A program made the translations under genes and the position numbers. Positions 18,881 through 27,212 of a DNA stretch of 64,000 bases are shown piece by piece. Under the pieces are notes generated by a model. It worked only from the letters and a program-made list of their open reading frames with translations. It did no database searches and had not been told where the DNA came from. The DNA comes from Azotobacter paspali (GTDB lineage Bacteria > Pseudomonadota > Gammaproteobacteria > Pseudomonadales > Pseudomonadaceae). Where the stretch lies: NCBI RefSeq assembly GCF_042434745.1, contig NZ_JBHLSS010000045.1; one strand, given 5' to 3'. The stretch's first letter is position 1. Every line of letters starts with the position of its first letter.

Positions 18881-19815
18881 GGCCGTTCGCCTTCGCCGTA
18901 GACCGCCGCCAGAATCCGCTGCGCGCCCTGGGCCAGCAACGCCTCGGCCACTCGCACGCCGAGCACCTCGGCTTCATCGGCGGGAGCACGGGCCTCGGCG
19001 CGCAGCAGCAGGCGGCCATCCGGCTGGCCGACCAGGCCACGCAGCCACAACTGGCCGTCCTCCAGTTCGGCATAGCAGGCGATAGGCACTTGGCAGCCAC
19101 CGTTGAGGCGCTTGTTCAAGGCACGCTCGGCACCGACCCGCAGGGCGGTCGGCGCGTGGTCGAGCGGGGCGAGCAGGGCCTGGATTTCCCGGTCGGCGCT
19201 GCGACACTCGATACCCACCGCGCCCTGCCCGCCGGCCGGCAAGCTGTCGGCGATGGCGATGCGGGAACGGATGCGTCCCTCGAAACCGAGGCGGATCAGG
19301 CCGGCGGCGGCGAGGATGATGGCGTCGTACTCGCCGGCGTCCAGCTTGGCCAGGCGGGTATTCACGTTGCCGCGCAGGAACCGGATTTTCAGGTCCGGCC
19401 GGCGTGCCAGCAACTGGGCCTGGCGGCGTAGGCTGGAAGTGCCGACCAGGCTGCCGGCCGGCAGTTCGTCGAGGCTGGCGAAGGCATTGGAGACAAAGGC
19501 GTCGCGCGGGTCCTCGCGCTCGCAGATGCAATACAGGCCGAGCCCTTCGGGAAACTCCATCGGCACGTCCTTCATCGAGTGCACGGCAATATCGGCCGCA
19601 TTCTCCAGCAGGGCGGTCTCCAGCTCCTTGACGAACAGACCCTTGCCGCCGATCTTCGCCAGCGGCGCGTCGAGCAGCTTGTCGCCGCGGCTGACCATCG
19701 GCACCAGGCTGACCGTCAGTCCCGGATGGGCCTGCTCCAGACGCGCCTTGACATATTCGGCCTGCCACAGGGCCAAGGCACTCTTGCGGGTGGCTATGCG
19801 GATCTCGCGAGGCAT
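18877..19815 (-). CDS. hemC: Porphobilinogen deaminase (hydroxymethylbilane synthase)
   Basis: Joins four porphobilinogen units into hydroxymethylbilane on a covalent dipyrromethane cofactor. The cofactor cysteine is in LNGGCQVPIACYAEL near residue 240. Other signatures are IATRKSALALWQAEYVK at the start, GGKGLFVKELETALL, AVHSMKDVPMEFPEGL and GTSSLRRQAQLLARRPDL. The ATG at 19815 (MPREIRIATRKS) gives 312 residues, close to 313 in P. aeruginosa; an ATG two codons upstream (19821) is possible. It follows algR on the same strand, an arrangement kept throughout Pseudomonas. Confidence 0.96.
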   Translation of the reverse strand: MPREIRIATRKSALALWQAEYVKARLEQAHPGLTVSLVPMVSRGDKLLDAPLAKIGGKGLFVKELETALLENAADIAVHSMKDVPMEFPEGLGLYCICEREDPRDAFVSNAFASLDELPAGSLVGTSSLRRQAQLLARRPDLKIRFLRGNVNTRLAKLDAGEYDAIILAAAGLIRLGFEGRIRSRIAIADSLPAGGQGAVGIECRSADREIQALLAPLDHAPTALRVGAERALNKRLNGGCQVPIACYAELEDGQLWLRGLVGQPDGRLLLRAEARAPADEAEVLGVRVAEALLAQGAQRILAAVYGEGERP

Positions 19816-19966
19816 GGGCATTCCAGGACAACAGATTGGCGCGGATGATAGCAGGATCGGGCCGCGAACTGGGCAGTCCCGCCCGGACGACATGCCGCCC
19901 TGGCGGCCTATCCGAATAGTAGTAAATACGGTTAGCAGGGGGTACGGCGGCAACCCCCGGCCGGCC

Positions 19967-20722
19967 TCAGGAAGCCGGTTGATTGTGCATCAGCTTGCGC
20001 ACCCCGGCGACGTGCCGTCGACTCACGGTCAGCGCGGCGTCGCCAAGGCCACGCAGGTAAAGCTGGAAATGCCCGAGCGGCGTTCGTTGCAGCCGCTCGA
20101 TGCGGTCGCGGGCGACCAGCGCATTGCGATGGATGCGCACGAAGCGGTCGCCGAACTCGTCCTCCAGGGCCTTCAACGGCTCGTCCAGTAGCACTTCGCC
20201 ACTCTCGTGACGCAAGGTCACGTACTTGTGGTCGGCGATGAAGAAGATCGCTTTGTCCACCGGAACCAGTTCGATGCCCCGGCGGGTACGGGCGCTGATA
20301 TGGGTGCGCGGCACATTGCCGTCCGTCGCCGGCGGACGGGTCAGCGCGGCCAGTTGCGCACGGGTCGGTCGCTGGGCCTTCTGCAGGGCCTCGCGCAACG
20401 GCTCCTGGCGCACCGGCTTGAGCAGATAGCCGACTTCGCCATTCTGCAACGCCGCCACGGCGAACTCGTCGGCGCTCGTGCAGAAGATCAGGGCTGGCGA
20501 AGCCTCGCGCTCGCACAGTCGGGCTGCCACCTGCAGGCCATCCAGCCCAGGCATGCGGATATCCAGCAACACGATATCCGGTTTTAAGCTGTCGATCAGG
20601 GTCAGTGCTTCCTCGCCGTTGCCGGCCGAAGGCTCGAGTACGCGATAGCCATCGAGCTCACTCACCAGACGGCTGAGGTGCTCCCTGGCCTGAGGGTCGT
20701 CGTCGACGATCAGAACATTCAT
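19967..20722 (-). CDS. algR: Alginate/twitching response regulator AlgR, LytTR type
   Basis: Response regulator of 251 residues: CheY-like receiver (acidic pocket DDD at 7-9, phosphoacceptor D54 in LLDIRMPGLDG, conserved lysine in LLKPVR) and a C-terminal LytTR DNA-binding domain (FIADHKYVTLRHESGEVLLD, VRIHRNALVARDRIERL). In P. aeruginosa it controls algD, algC and fimbrial genes. The DNA-binding half is nearly identical to P. aeruginosa AlgR as I recall it, while the later receiver (SADEFAVAALQNGEVGYL) differs more. The sensor gene algZ/fimS, normally immediately upstream, is missing. Confidence 0.94.
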   Translation of the reverse strand: MNVLIVDDDPQAREHLSRLVSELDGYRVLEPSAGNGEEALTLIDSLKPDIVLLDIRMPGLDGLQVAARLCEREASPALIFCTSADEFAVAALQNGEVGYLLKPVRQEPLREALQKAQRPTRAQLAALTRPPATDGNVPRTHISARTRRGIELVPVDKAIFFIADHKYVTLRHESGEVLLDEPLKALEDEFGDRFVRIHRNALVARDRIERLQRTPLGHFQLYLRGLGDAALTVSRRHVAGVRKLMHNQPAS

Positions 20723-20838
20723 GTTGCTTCGGCTTCCCGCATCAGTCCAGACAACAATTAGCGTAGACAGCCGGAGTGACAGCCGTCACGGTCCGCACCG
20801 GGAGAAATTGCATCGCGTGCCCGCAGCGATGTGGCTGG

Positions 20839-21045
20839 CAGGGCAATCGCATGAAATGTCTTTCCGATACCGGACTGGAAAGATTGTGTGCCTGGTCGTT
20901 CCGGCCTGGTCTTCAAATCCGGTGCATCGGCTGCTCGCCGAGGGGCTGGATACTTCCTGTTTCGGCTACTCGGCAAGCAGCCATGCCAAGGATCACACAA
21001 TCTTTCCAGTCTGGTATCAGGCGAGCGCTTCATGCGATTGCCCTG
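20839..21045. repeat. Long inverted-repeat element between algR and argH
   Basis: Two 52-base arms, 20839-20890 and 20994-21045, face each other. Each has a perfect 17-base outer block (cagggcaatcgcatgaa), 10 unrelated bases, then a 25-base inner block identical but for one base (from gatacc to agattgtgtg). Inside the 103-base spacer is a second 14-base stem (20929-20942 with 20969-20982, one mismatch). The 446-base algR-argH gap otherwise holds no gene, apart from a plausible argH -10 (TATCAT) near 21088. It could be a MITE-like or REP-like element, or a scar of the lost algZ. No transposase is present. Confidence 0.75.
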
Positions 21046-21168
21046 TGTGGCTGGCGAGCCTGCGGGGTTTTCCCGTGGACCCTGCTATCATCCGCGCACT
21101 CTTGTCCATCCACCCCCGCCGACTGCCTCCGCGGCCGGCCGTATCTGCGCAGCAGCCGAGAGAACGCC

Positions 21169-22563
21169 ATGAGCGCCGAGAAAACCAACCAGTCCTGGGG
21201 CGGCCGCTTCAGCGAGCCGGTCGACGCCTTCGTCGCCCGTTTCACCGCCTCCGTCGACTTCGACAAGCGCCTTTATCGCCACGACATCATGGGCTCCATC
21301 GCCCACGCCAGCATGCTGGAGCAGGCCGGCGTGCTGAGCGCCGCCGAGCGCGACGCGATCATCGACGGTTTGAAACAGATCCAGAGCGAAATCGAGGCCG
21401 GACAGTTCGACTGGCGCATCGATCTGGAAGACGTGCACATGAACATCGAGGCGCGCCTGACCGAGCGCATCGGCATCACCGGCAAGAAGCTGCACACCGG
21501 CCGCTCGCGCAACGATCAGGTGGCGACCGACATCCGCCTGTGGCTACGCGACGAAATCGACACCATCCTCGACGAGATCACCCGCCTGCAGCAGGGCCTG
21601 CTGGAGCAGGCCGAGCGTCATGCCGAGGTGATCATGCCCGGCTTCACCCACCTGCAGACCGCCCAGCCGGTGACCTTCGGCCATCACCTGCTGGCCTGGT
21701 TCGAGATGCTCGCGCGCGATCACGAACGCCTGGTCGACTGCCGCAAGCGGGTCAACCGCATGCCGCTCGGCTCCGCCGCCCTAGCCGGCACCACCTACCC
21801 GATCCAGCGCGAGATCACCTGCCGGCTGCTCGGCTTCGAGGCCGTCGGCGGCAACTCGCTGGACGGCGTGTCGGACCGCGACTTCGCCATCGAATTCTGC
21901 GCCGCCGCGTCGCTCGCCATGATGCACCTGTCGCGCTTCTCCGAAGAGCTGGTGCTGTGGACCTCCGCGCAGTTCAACTTCATCGAGCTGCCCGACCGCT
22001 TCTGCACCGGCTCCTCGATCATGCCGCAGAAGAAGAACCCGGACGTGCCCGAGCTGGTGCGCGGCAAGTCAGGCCGAGTGTTCGGCCATCTGACCGGCCT
22101 GTTGACCCTGATGAAAGGCCAGCCGCTGGCCTACAACAAGGACAACCAGGAGGACAAGGAGCCGCTGTTCGACGCCGTCGATACCCTGCGCGACTCGCTG
22201 CGCGCCTTCGCCGACATGGTCCCGGCGCTCAAGCCGCGCGTCGAGGCGATGCGTGAGGCGGCCCGTCGCGGTTTTTCCACCGCCACCGACCTAGCCGACT
22301 ACTTGGTGCGCAAGGGCCTGCCGTTCCGCGACTGTCACGAGATCGTCGGCCATGCGGTAAAGTATGGCGTGGAGAGCGGCAAGGACCTGGCCGAGATGAG
22401 CCTGGACGAGTTGCGCCGGTTCAGCGAGCAGATCGGCGAGGACGTGTTCGCCGTGCTGACCCTAGAAGGCTCGGTAAACGCCCGTGACCACATCGGCGGC
22501 ACCGCCCCGGCCCAGGTGCGCGCCGCCGTGGCCCGCGGCAGGGCCCTGCTGGCCGCGCGCTGA
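21169..22563 (+). CDS. argH: Argininosuccinate lyase
   Basis: Last step of arginine synthesis: splits argininosuccinate into arginine and fumarate. The fumarase/aspartase-superfamily signature GSSIMPQKKNPD is present, with the catalytic serine in its loop, along with GRFSEPVDAFVARFTASVDFD at the start, TGRSRNDQVATD and GFTHLQTAQPVTFGHH. The ATG at 21169 gives 464 residues, equal to the P. aeruginosa enzyme; the open frame extends upstream through the inverted repeat without similarity. It is divergent from algR. Confidence 0.96.
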   Translation: MSAEKTNQSWGGRFSEPVDAFVARFTASVDFDKRLYRHDIMGSIAHASMLEQAGVLSAAERDAIIDGLKQIQSEIEAGQFDWRIDLEDVHMNIEARLTERIGITGKKLHTGRSRNDQVATDIRLWLRDEIDTILDEITRLQQGLLEQAERHAEVIMPGFTHLQTAQPVTFGHHLLAWFEMLARDHERLVDCRKRVNRMPLGSAALAGTTYPIQREITCRLLGFEAVGGNSLDGVSDRDFAIEFCAAASLAMMHLSRFSEELVLWTSAQFNFIELPDRFCTGSSIMPQKKNPDVPELVRGKSGRVFGHLTGLLTLMKGQPLAYNKDNQEDKEPLFDAVDTLRDSLRAFADMVPALKPRVEAMREAARRGFSTATDLADYLVRKGLPFRDCHEIVGHAVKYGVESGKDLAEMSLDELRRFSEQIGEDVFAVLTLEGSVNARDHIGGTAPAQVRAAVARGRALLAAR

Positions 22564-22600
22564 ATCGCGGGCGATCGCGCGGGCGGCCGGATCGCCCGCG

Positions 22601-23575
22601 CTACAGCCAACCCTTGAACTTGAACCAGGCGTAGGACAGCACGGCGGAACCGATCATCATGCCCAGCGCCAGCGGGTAGCCGAAATACCACTCCAGCTCC
22701 GGCATGTGATGAAAGTTCATGCCGTAGACGGTGCCGACCAGGGTCGGCGGTAGGAACAGCACCGCGGCGATGGAGAACACCTTGATGATGCTGTTCTGCT
22801 CGATGTTGATCAGCCCGAGGGTGGCCTCGAGCAGGAAGCTACTCTCCCCCGACATCTTCGCCTGGTACTCACTGAGGGAATGCACGTCGCGCTCGACGGC
22901 CTTCAGCCAACCTCGGGCCGACTCGTCCAGCCAGCCGTTGCCGGCCTGGCGGACATAGCTGATCTGCCGGTCGATGCTCAGCAGGCTCTCGCCCAGCTTG
23001 GCCTGCAGGCCGTTGTGCCGCCCGAGTTGCTTGACCACTTTCTGCAGGTCGGTCTTTTCCGGGTGACGCTCGTCCGACTCGCTGAAGATCGCCCGCGACA
23101 GGCTGTTCAGTTGCTTCTGCAACAGCTCCAGCACGTCGGCGATGCGATCGACGATACTGTCGATCAACGCCGCGAACAGCATCTCGCTGCAGCAGCCCAG
23201 CCCTGGGCGGTTCAGATTCTTGGCGACGAAGGTGCGGAATGCCGACAGCTCGGCGTAGCGCACCGTCACCAGCCACTGGCGGGCGAGAACGAAGGTCACC
23301 TCGGCGATATCGGGCTGATCCTCGCTGATGCCGCTGACCAGGCTCGCGGTCATGTAAAAGGCGCCGGCGTTCTCGTAAAAGCGCGAGGAATCCTCGATCT
23401 CCGCCATTTCCTCGGGAGTCGGGATGTCTACCCCGAGCAGCCGTTCGAGGAACAGCTCCTCCTCGCGGCTGGGCTGCAGCAGGTCGATCCACAGAACGCC
23501 CGGCGGCAAGGCCTGGAAATTTTCCGCCGGCAGCCGGCGCAGGCCACCGGTGTCGAGCAGGTAATAAGTGATCAT
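22601..23575 (-). CDS. corA: CorA family magnesium/divalent cation transporter
   Basis: Pentameric inner-membrane channel of 324 residues. A large cytoplasmic N-terminal domain (WIDLLQPSREEELFLERLLG, IEDSSRFYENAGAFYMTASL) leads through a long stalk helix to two C-terminal membrane helices. The diagnostic YGMNF motif ends the first of these (VLFLPPTLVGTVYGMNF), and the second is followed by the short basic tail FKFKGWL. The start at 23575 (MITYYLLDTGGLRRL) is where conserved sequence begins. It is convergent with argH. Magnesium is the usual substrate, but cobalt or nickel cannot be excluded. Confidence 0.93.
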   Translation of the reverse strand: MITYYLLDTGGLRRLPAENFQALPPGVLWIDLLQPSREEELFLERLLGVDIPTPEEMAEIEDSSRFYENAGAFYMTASLVSGISEDQPDIAEVTFVLARQWLVTVRYAELSAFRTFVAKNLNRPGLGCCSEMLFAALIDSIVDRIADVLELLQKQLNSLSRAIFSESDERHPEKTDLQKVVKQLGRHNGLQAKLGESLLSIDRQISYVRQAGNGWLDESARGWLKAVERDVHSLSEYQAKMSGESSFLLEATLGLINIEQNSIIKVFSIAAVLFLPPTLVGTVYGMNFHHMPELEWYFGYPLALGMMIGSAVLSYAWFKFKGWL

Positions 23576-23830
23576 GCAACGTTGTCCTGTTCCGGGGCAT
23601 GGAGAAAGGCTTGGCGACCGCGACCGAACACCAGGCGGTATCATGCGACAGTCGATTCGCGCCACGGCGTCATCGCCATGGACGACGGGCGAACCACCGA
23701 CGCACTTGGATCGCCTGCCGACCGACGGTCGACCGGGCGGCGCGTACGTTACACCGAGACCGACGGTGCCGACGACGACCGTCGCCTCCGCCAACCAGAC
23801 AGCGGCGCCCCGAGCGCCGCGGGAGAAGCC

Positions 23831-24115
23831 ATGCGCCAGCCAGCCCAAGAATCGATGGACGACGAAGCCTTCGCCGAGCAGACCCTGATCGAGGCCATCG
23901 AAAACCAGATCGAGGCGGAGGATCCGCCGGCCGCCAAGGCCACCCTGAACAAGCTGACCCTGGTCGGCTACGAGCGGGAAGAGAGCCTTCATCTGATGGC
24001 TCTGGTGCTGGCCCACGAGATCGCCGCCATGCTGCGCGAGGACCGGCCCTTCGACGGCGCCTGGTACGAGCGGGCCCTGCGCGCGCTGCCGGAGCTACCG
24101 GAGGCGGCCGGCTGA
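23831..24115 (+). CDS. Conserved small acidic protein of unknown function
   Basis: A 94-residue protein rich in acidic residues and predicted helix (AFAEQTLIEAIENQIEAEDPPAAKATLNKL, split here into AFAEQTLIEAIENQ and IEAEDPPAAKATLNKL), with no signal peptide or membrane segment. The ATG at 23831 follows GGAGAAG at a good distance. Similar short proteins occur at this place, between corA and the TIGR02647 gene, in Pseudomonas. The 255 bases before it hold the divergent corA promoter and no other gene. Function unknown. Confidence 0.7.
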   Translation: MRQPAQESMDDEAFAEQTLIEAIENQIEAEDPPAAKATLNKLTLVGYEREESLHLMALVLAHEIAAMLREDRPFDGAWYERALRALPELPEAAG

Positions 24116-24180
24116 CCGGCGTAGCGGTCGCTACACTGGAAAGAACCGCCGTCGCCGACGGCTTGCCCGCGGAGTAGCCC

Positions 24181-24423
24181 ATGGTCTTCACTCAAGCGCT
24201 GGTCGCCGAACTGGAAATCCTCGCCCTGTTCAACCTGGGCAATGCCCAGGAAGAAGGTATCAAGGTCCACCACGATGCCGCCCCGGAGATTGTGGCCGCC
24301 GCTCGCCGGCTGCACGACAAGGGCCTGCTCAGCCGACTCGATGGCGGCTACCTGACCAGTCTGGGCCTGGACGCCGCCGAACAAGCGCAGAACCTGCTGA
24401 CCATCCTGGTTGGGCCGCGTTGA
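24181..24423 (+). CDS. TIGR02647 family protein
   Basis: An 80-residue protein starting MVFTQALVAELEILALFNLG, which fits the small TIGR02647 family of pseudomonads; it looks like a winged-helix or DNA-binding fold (AARRLHDKGLLSRLDGGYLTSLG), but no function is established. In P. aeruginosa the gene is followed by rnk and cyaA before cyaY; here it ends 3 bases from the convergent cyaY stop and those genes are absent from this place. Confidence 0.8.
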   Translation: MVFTQALVAELEILALFNLGNAQEEGIKVHHDAAPEIVAAARRLHDKGLLSRLDGGYLTSLGLDAAEQAQNLLTILVGPR

Positions 24424-24426
24424 CGG

Positions 24427-24759
24427 TCAGAGTTCGGGGAACGCCAGCGCCTCGCCGATCTGCTCGAGGGTGACGCGGGCGAGCAACTCGCCCAAAGAAT
24501 CGCCGCTGGCATCGCAGATCCAGCGGCCTCTGGCTTCGTCGTAGTCGAAGTGGAAACCGCCGGAGCGCGCCGCCAGCCACAACTGGCGCAGGGGCTCCTG
24601 ACGACTGAGGATGAGCTGGCTGCCGTTCTCGAAGCGAACGGACAGAACGCCGGCGGAATTCTCCAGATCGATGTCCAGGTCGCTGTCTTCGAAAACGTTT
24701 TCGACATTCTGTTGCAGGTCGTCGATCAGCTCATGAAAGCGGGCTTCGGTAAGGCTCAT
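24427..24759 (-). CDS. cyaY: Frataxin-like iron-binding protein CyaY
   Basis: Bacterial frataxin of 110 residues that binds iron and modulates IscS-dependent iron-sulfur cluster assembly. The acidic iron-binding helix (ARFHELIDDLQQNVENVFED) and acidic first strand (SDLDIDLENSAGVLSVRF) are typical, followed by LRQLWLAARSGGFHFDYD and a C-terminal helix. ATG 24759 (MSLTEARFHEL) is the family start. It is divergent from lptM, 162 bases away. Confidence 0.93.
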   Translation of the reverse strand: MSLTEARFHELIDDLQQNVENVFEDSDLDIDLENSAGVLSVRFENGSQLILSRQEPLRQLWLAARSGGFHFDYDEARGRWICDASGDSLGELLARVTLEQIGEALAFPEL

Positions 24760-24921
24760 GCTGGTTCCCTGTCTGAATGATGATGCTCGAGGCGGCAACG
24801 ATAGCCGATTCGCGCGGCGGCGAGGATGGCGGCGCTCCGCAGAGCCCGTCCGGCGGGGCTTCGCGCATAGGCAAGGGGCCGGTATACTTCGGCGCACTAT
24901 GCGTTCACAAGGATTTCCGTC

Positions 24922-25056
24922 ATGAAGCGCCTGCTGCTCCCGCTTCTCGCGCTGGCCGTACTCGCCGCGCCCCTGGCCGGCTGTGGTCAGAAGGGCCCGC
25001 TCTACCTTCCTGACGACAAGAAAGCCGGCCACCGCAAAGACCGTTTCGAATTCTAG
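24922..25056 (+). CDS. lptM: Small lipoprotein LptM (LppL/YifL)
   Basis: A 44-residue lipoprotein precursor, too short for most ORF scans. A signal peptide (MKRLLLPLLALAVLAAPLAG) ends in the lipobox LAGC, and the mature part begins CGQKGPLYLPDD, the conserved motif of LptM, which helps the LPS translocon LptDE mature in E. coli. AAGGA lies at 24909-24913, ahead of ATG 24922. It stands immediately upstream of lysA, the usual arrangement in gammaproteobacteria, and is likely co-transcribed with it. Confidence 0.92.
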   Translation: MKRLLLPLLALAVLAAPLAGCGQKGPLYLPDDKKAGHRKDRFEF

Positions 25057-25107
25057 GAAACTGCCCGGCTGCCACGCCGCCGGACAGTTTCCCCCCAGGA
25101 GGCCCCC

Positions 25108-26355
25108 ATGGAACCCTTCATTTACCGCGACGGCACGCTGTTCGCGGAAGGCGTGGCGCTGTCCGCCATTGCCGCACACTTCGGCACCCCCACCTACGTC
25201 TACTCCCGCGCCCATATCGAGGAGCGCTATCGCGCCTATGCCGATGCCCTGGCCGGCATGCCGCACCTGGTCTGCTTCGCGGTCAAGGCCAACTCCAACC
25301 TCGCCGTGCTGAACCTCCTGGCGCGCCTCGGCGCCGGCTTCGACATCGTCTCCCGCGGCGAGCTGGAACGCGTGCTGGCCGCCGGCGGCGATCCGGCCAG
25401 GGTGGTGTTCTCCGGGGTCGGCAAGACCCGCGAGGACATGCGTCGCGCCCTAGAGGTCGGCGTGCACTGCTTCAACGTCGAGTCCGACGTGGAGCTGGAG
25501 CGCCTGCAGGAAATCGCCGCCGAACTCGGCGTGAAGGCGCCGGTGTCGCTGCGCGTCAACCCGGACGTGGACGCCCAGACCCATCCCTACATTTCCACTG
25601 GACTCAAGGAAAACAAATTCGGCATCGACATCGAGCAGGCCGAGGAAGTCTATGCCCGCGCCGCCGAGCTGCCCAACCTGGAAGTGCTCGGCATCGATTG
25701 CCATATCGGCTCGCAACTGACTACTCTCTCGCCCTTCCTCGACACCCTGGACCGCCTGCTGCTGCTGGTCGACCGCCTGGCCACGCGCGGTATCGTCATC
25801 CGCCATCTGGACCTCGGCGGCGGCCTCGGCGTGCGCTACCGCGACGAGCAGCCGCCGGCGCCCGGCGACTATATCGCCGCGGTGCGCGAACGCATCGAAG
25901 GCCGCGCGCTGGCCTTGGTGTTCGAACCCGGCCGCTCGATCGTCGCCAACGCCGGCGTGCTGCTGACCCGCGTGGAATACCTCAAGCACACCGAGCACAA
26001 AGACTTCGCGGTGATCGACGCGGCGATGAATGACCTGATCCGCCCGGCCCTCTACCAGGCCTGGATGGATGTGGTTCCGGTCACCCCCCACGGCGGCGAA
26101 ATCTGCAGCTACGACCTGGTCGGACCGGTCTGCGAGACCGGCGACTTCCTCGCCAAGGACCGCGAGCTGGCCCTGATCGAAGGCGATTTGCTGGCCGTGC
26201 GCTCGGCCGGTGCCTACGGCTTCGTCATGAGCTCCAACTACAACACCCGCGGCCGTGCCGCCGAGGTGCTGGTGGACGGAGAGCGGATGCATCTGATTCG
26301 CCGCCGCGAAACCATCGAGGATCTCTATGCCGGCGAAAGCCTGCTGCCCAACTGA
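25108..26355 (+). CDS. lysA: Diaminopimelate decarboxylase
   Basis: PLP enzyme that converts meso-diaminopimelate to lysine. The PLP lysine is in LVCFAVKANSNLAVL, the phosphate-binding glycines in LDLGGGLGVRY, and EPGRSIVANAGVLLTRVEY plus GPVCETGDFLAKDREL (with the cross-subunit cysteine) are present. The length of 415 is normal. The ATG at 25108 follows AGGAGG. It leads the lysA-dapF-DUF484-xerC-HAD run, whose genes are separated by at most 14 bases or overlap. Confidence 0.97.
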   Translation: MEPFIYRDGTLFAEGVALSAIAAHFGTPTYVYSRAHIEERYRAYADALAGMPHLVCFAVKANSNLAVLNLLARLGAGFDIVSRGELERVLAAGGDPARVVFSGVGKTREDMRRALEVGVHCFNVESDVELERLQEIAAELGVKAPVSLRVNPDVDAQTHPYISTGLKENKFGIDIEQAEEVYARAAELPNLEVLGIDCHIGSQLTTLSPFLDTLDRLLLLVDRLATRGIVIRHLDLGGGLGVRYRDEQPPAPGDYIAAVRERIEGRALALVFEPGRSIVANAGVLLTRVEYLKHTEHKDFAVIDAAMNDLIRPALYQAWMDVVPVTPHGGEICSYDLVGPVCETGDFLAKDRELALIEGDLLAVRSAGAYGFVMSSNYNTRGRAAEVLVDGERMHLIRRRETIEDLYAGESLLPN

Positions 26356-26368
26356 CACGGAGGCAGGC

Positions 26369-27199
26369 ATGCTGCTGCGCTTCACCAAGATGCACGGCCT
26401 CGGCAACGACTTCATGGTCATAGACCTGGTCACTCAGCACGCGCACATCCAGCCCAAACACGCCAAGCAGTGGGGCGACCGCCATACCGGCATCGGCTTC
26501 GACCAGTTGCTGATCGTCGAGCCGCCGAACCGGCCGGATGTGGACTTCCGCTACCGTATCTTCAACGCCGACGGCTCGGAGGTGGAACAGTGCGGCAACG
26601 GCGCGCGCTGCTTCGCCCGCTTCGTGCTCGACAAGCGCCTGACCGTGAAGAAGCGCATTCGCGTGGAAACCAGGAGCGGCGTCATCGAACTGGACGTCCG
26701 CCCGGACGGTCAGGTCTGCGTCGACATGGGCCCGCCACGCCTCGAACCGAAGGAAATCCCCTTTCAGGCGGAGAACGCCGCCTTCGACTACCAAGTCGAA
26801 GTCGACGGCCGCGAGGTCGAACTCGCCGCGCTGTCCATGGGCAACCCCCATGCGGTGCTGCGGGTGGAGAACGTCGAAAGCGCACCGGTGCACGAGTTGG
26901 GGCCTAAACTGGAGCATCATCCGCGCTTTCCGCAGCGGGTCAACGTGGGTTTCCTCCAGGTCGTCGACCGCCAGCACGCCAGGTTGCGCGTCTGGGAGCG
27001 CGGCGCCGGCGAAACCCAAGCCTGCGGCACCGGTGCCTGTGCGGCGGCGGTAGCGGCGATCCGTCAGGGCTGGATGGATTCGCCGGTGCTGGTCGATCTG
27101 CCCGGTGGCCGCCTGTCCATCGCCTGGGCCGGCCCGGACCAGTCGGTCATGATGACCGGCCCGGCGGTGCGCGTATACGAAGGCCAGGTACGTCTATGA
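26369..27199 (+). CDS. dapF: Diaminopimelate epimerase
   Basis: Interconverts LL- and meso-diaminopimelate for lysine and peptidoglycan. The two catalytic cysteines are in VEQCGNGARCFARF and ETQACGTGACAAAVAA, on the two symmetrical halves. The start MLLRFTKMHGLGNDFMVID at 26369 is the family opening, preceded by GGAGGCAGGC. Length 276 is normal. It sits 13 bases after lysA, so the last two steps to lysine are encoded together. Confidence 0.97.
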   Translation: MLLRFTKMHGLGNDFMVIDLVTQHAHIQPKHAKQWGDRHTGIGFDQLLIVEPPNRPDVDFRYRIFNADGSEVEQCGNGARCFARFVLDKRLTVKKRIRVETRSGVIELDVRPDGQVCVDMGPPRLEPKEIPFQAENAAFDYQVEVDGREVELAALSMGNPHAVLRVENVESAPVHELGPKLEHHPRFPQRVNVGFLQVVDRQHARLRVWERGAGETQACGTGACAAAVAAIRQGWMDSPVLVDLPGGRLSIAWAGPDQSVMMTGPAVRVYEGQVRL

Positions 27200-27212
27200 G
27201 GATCTAGCAAAA

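Noticed and set aside
20776..21168. N-terminal extension of argH or a small gene in the algR-argH gap
   Set aside because: The frame runs through the inverted repeat and shows no likeness to ArgH or AlgZ; the ATG at 21169 restores the family length exactly.
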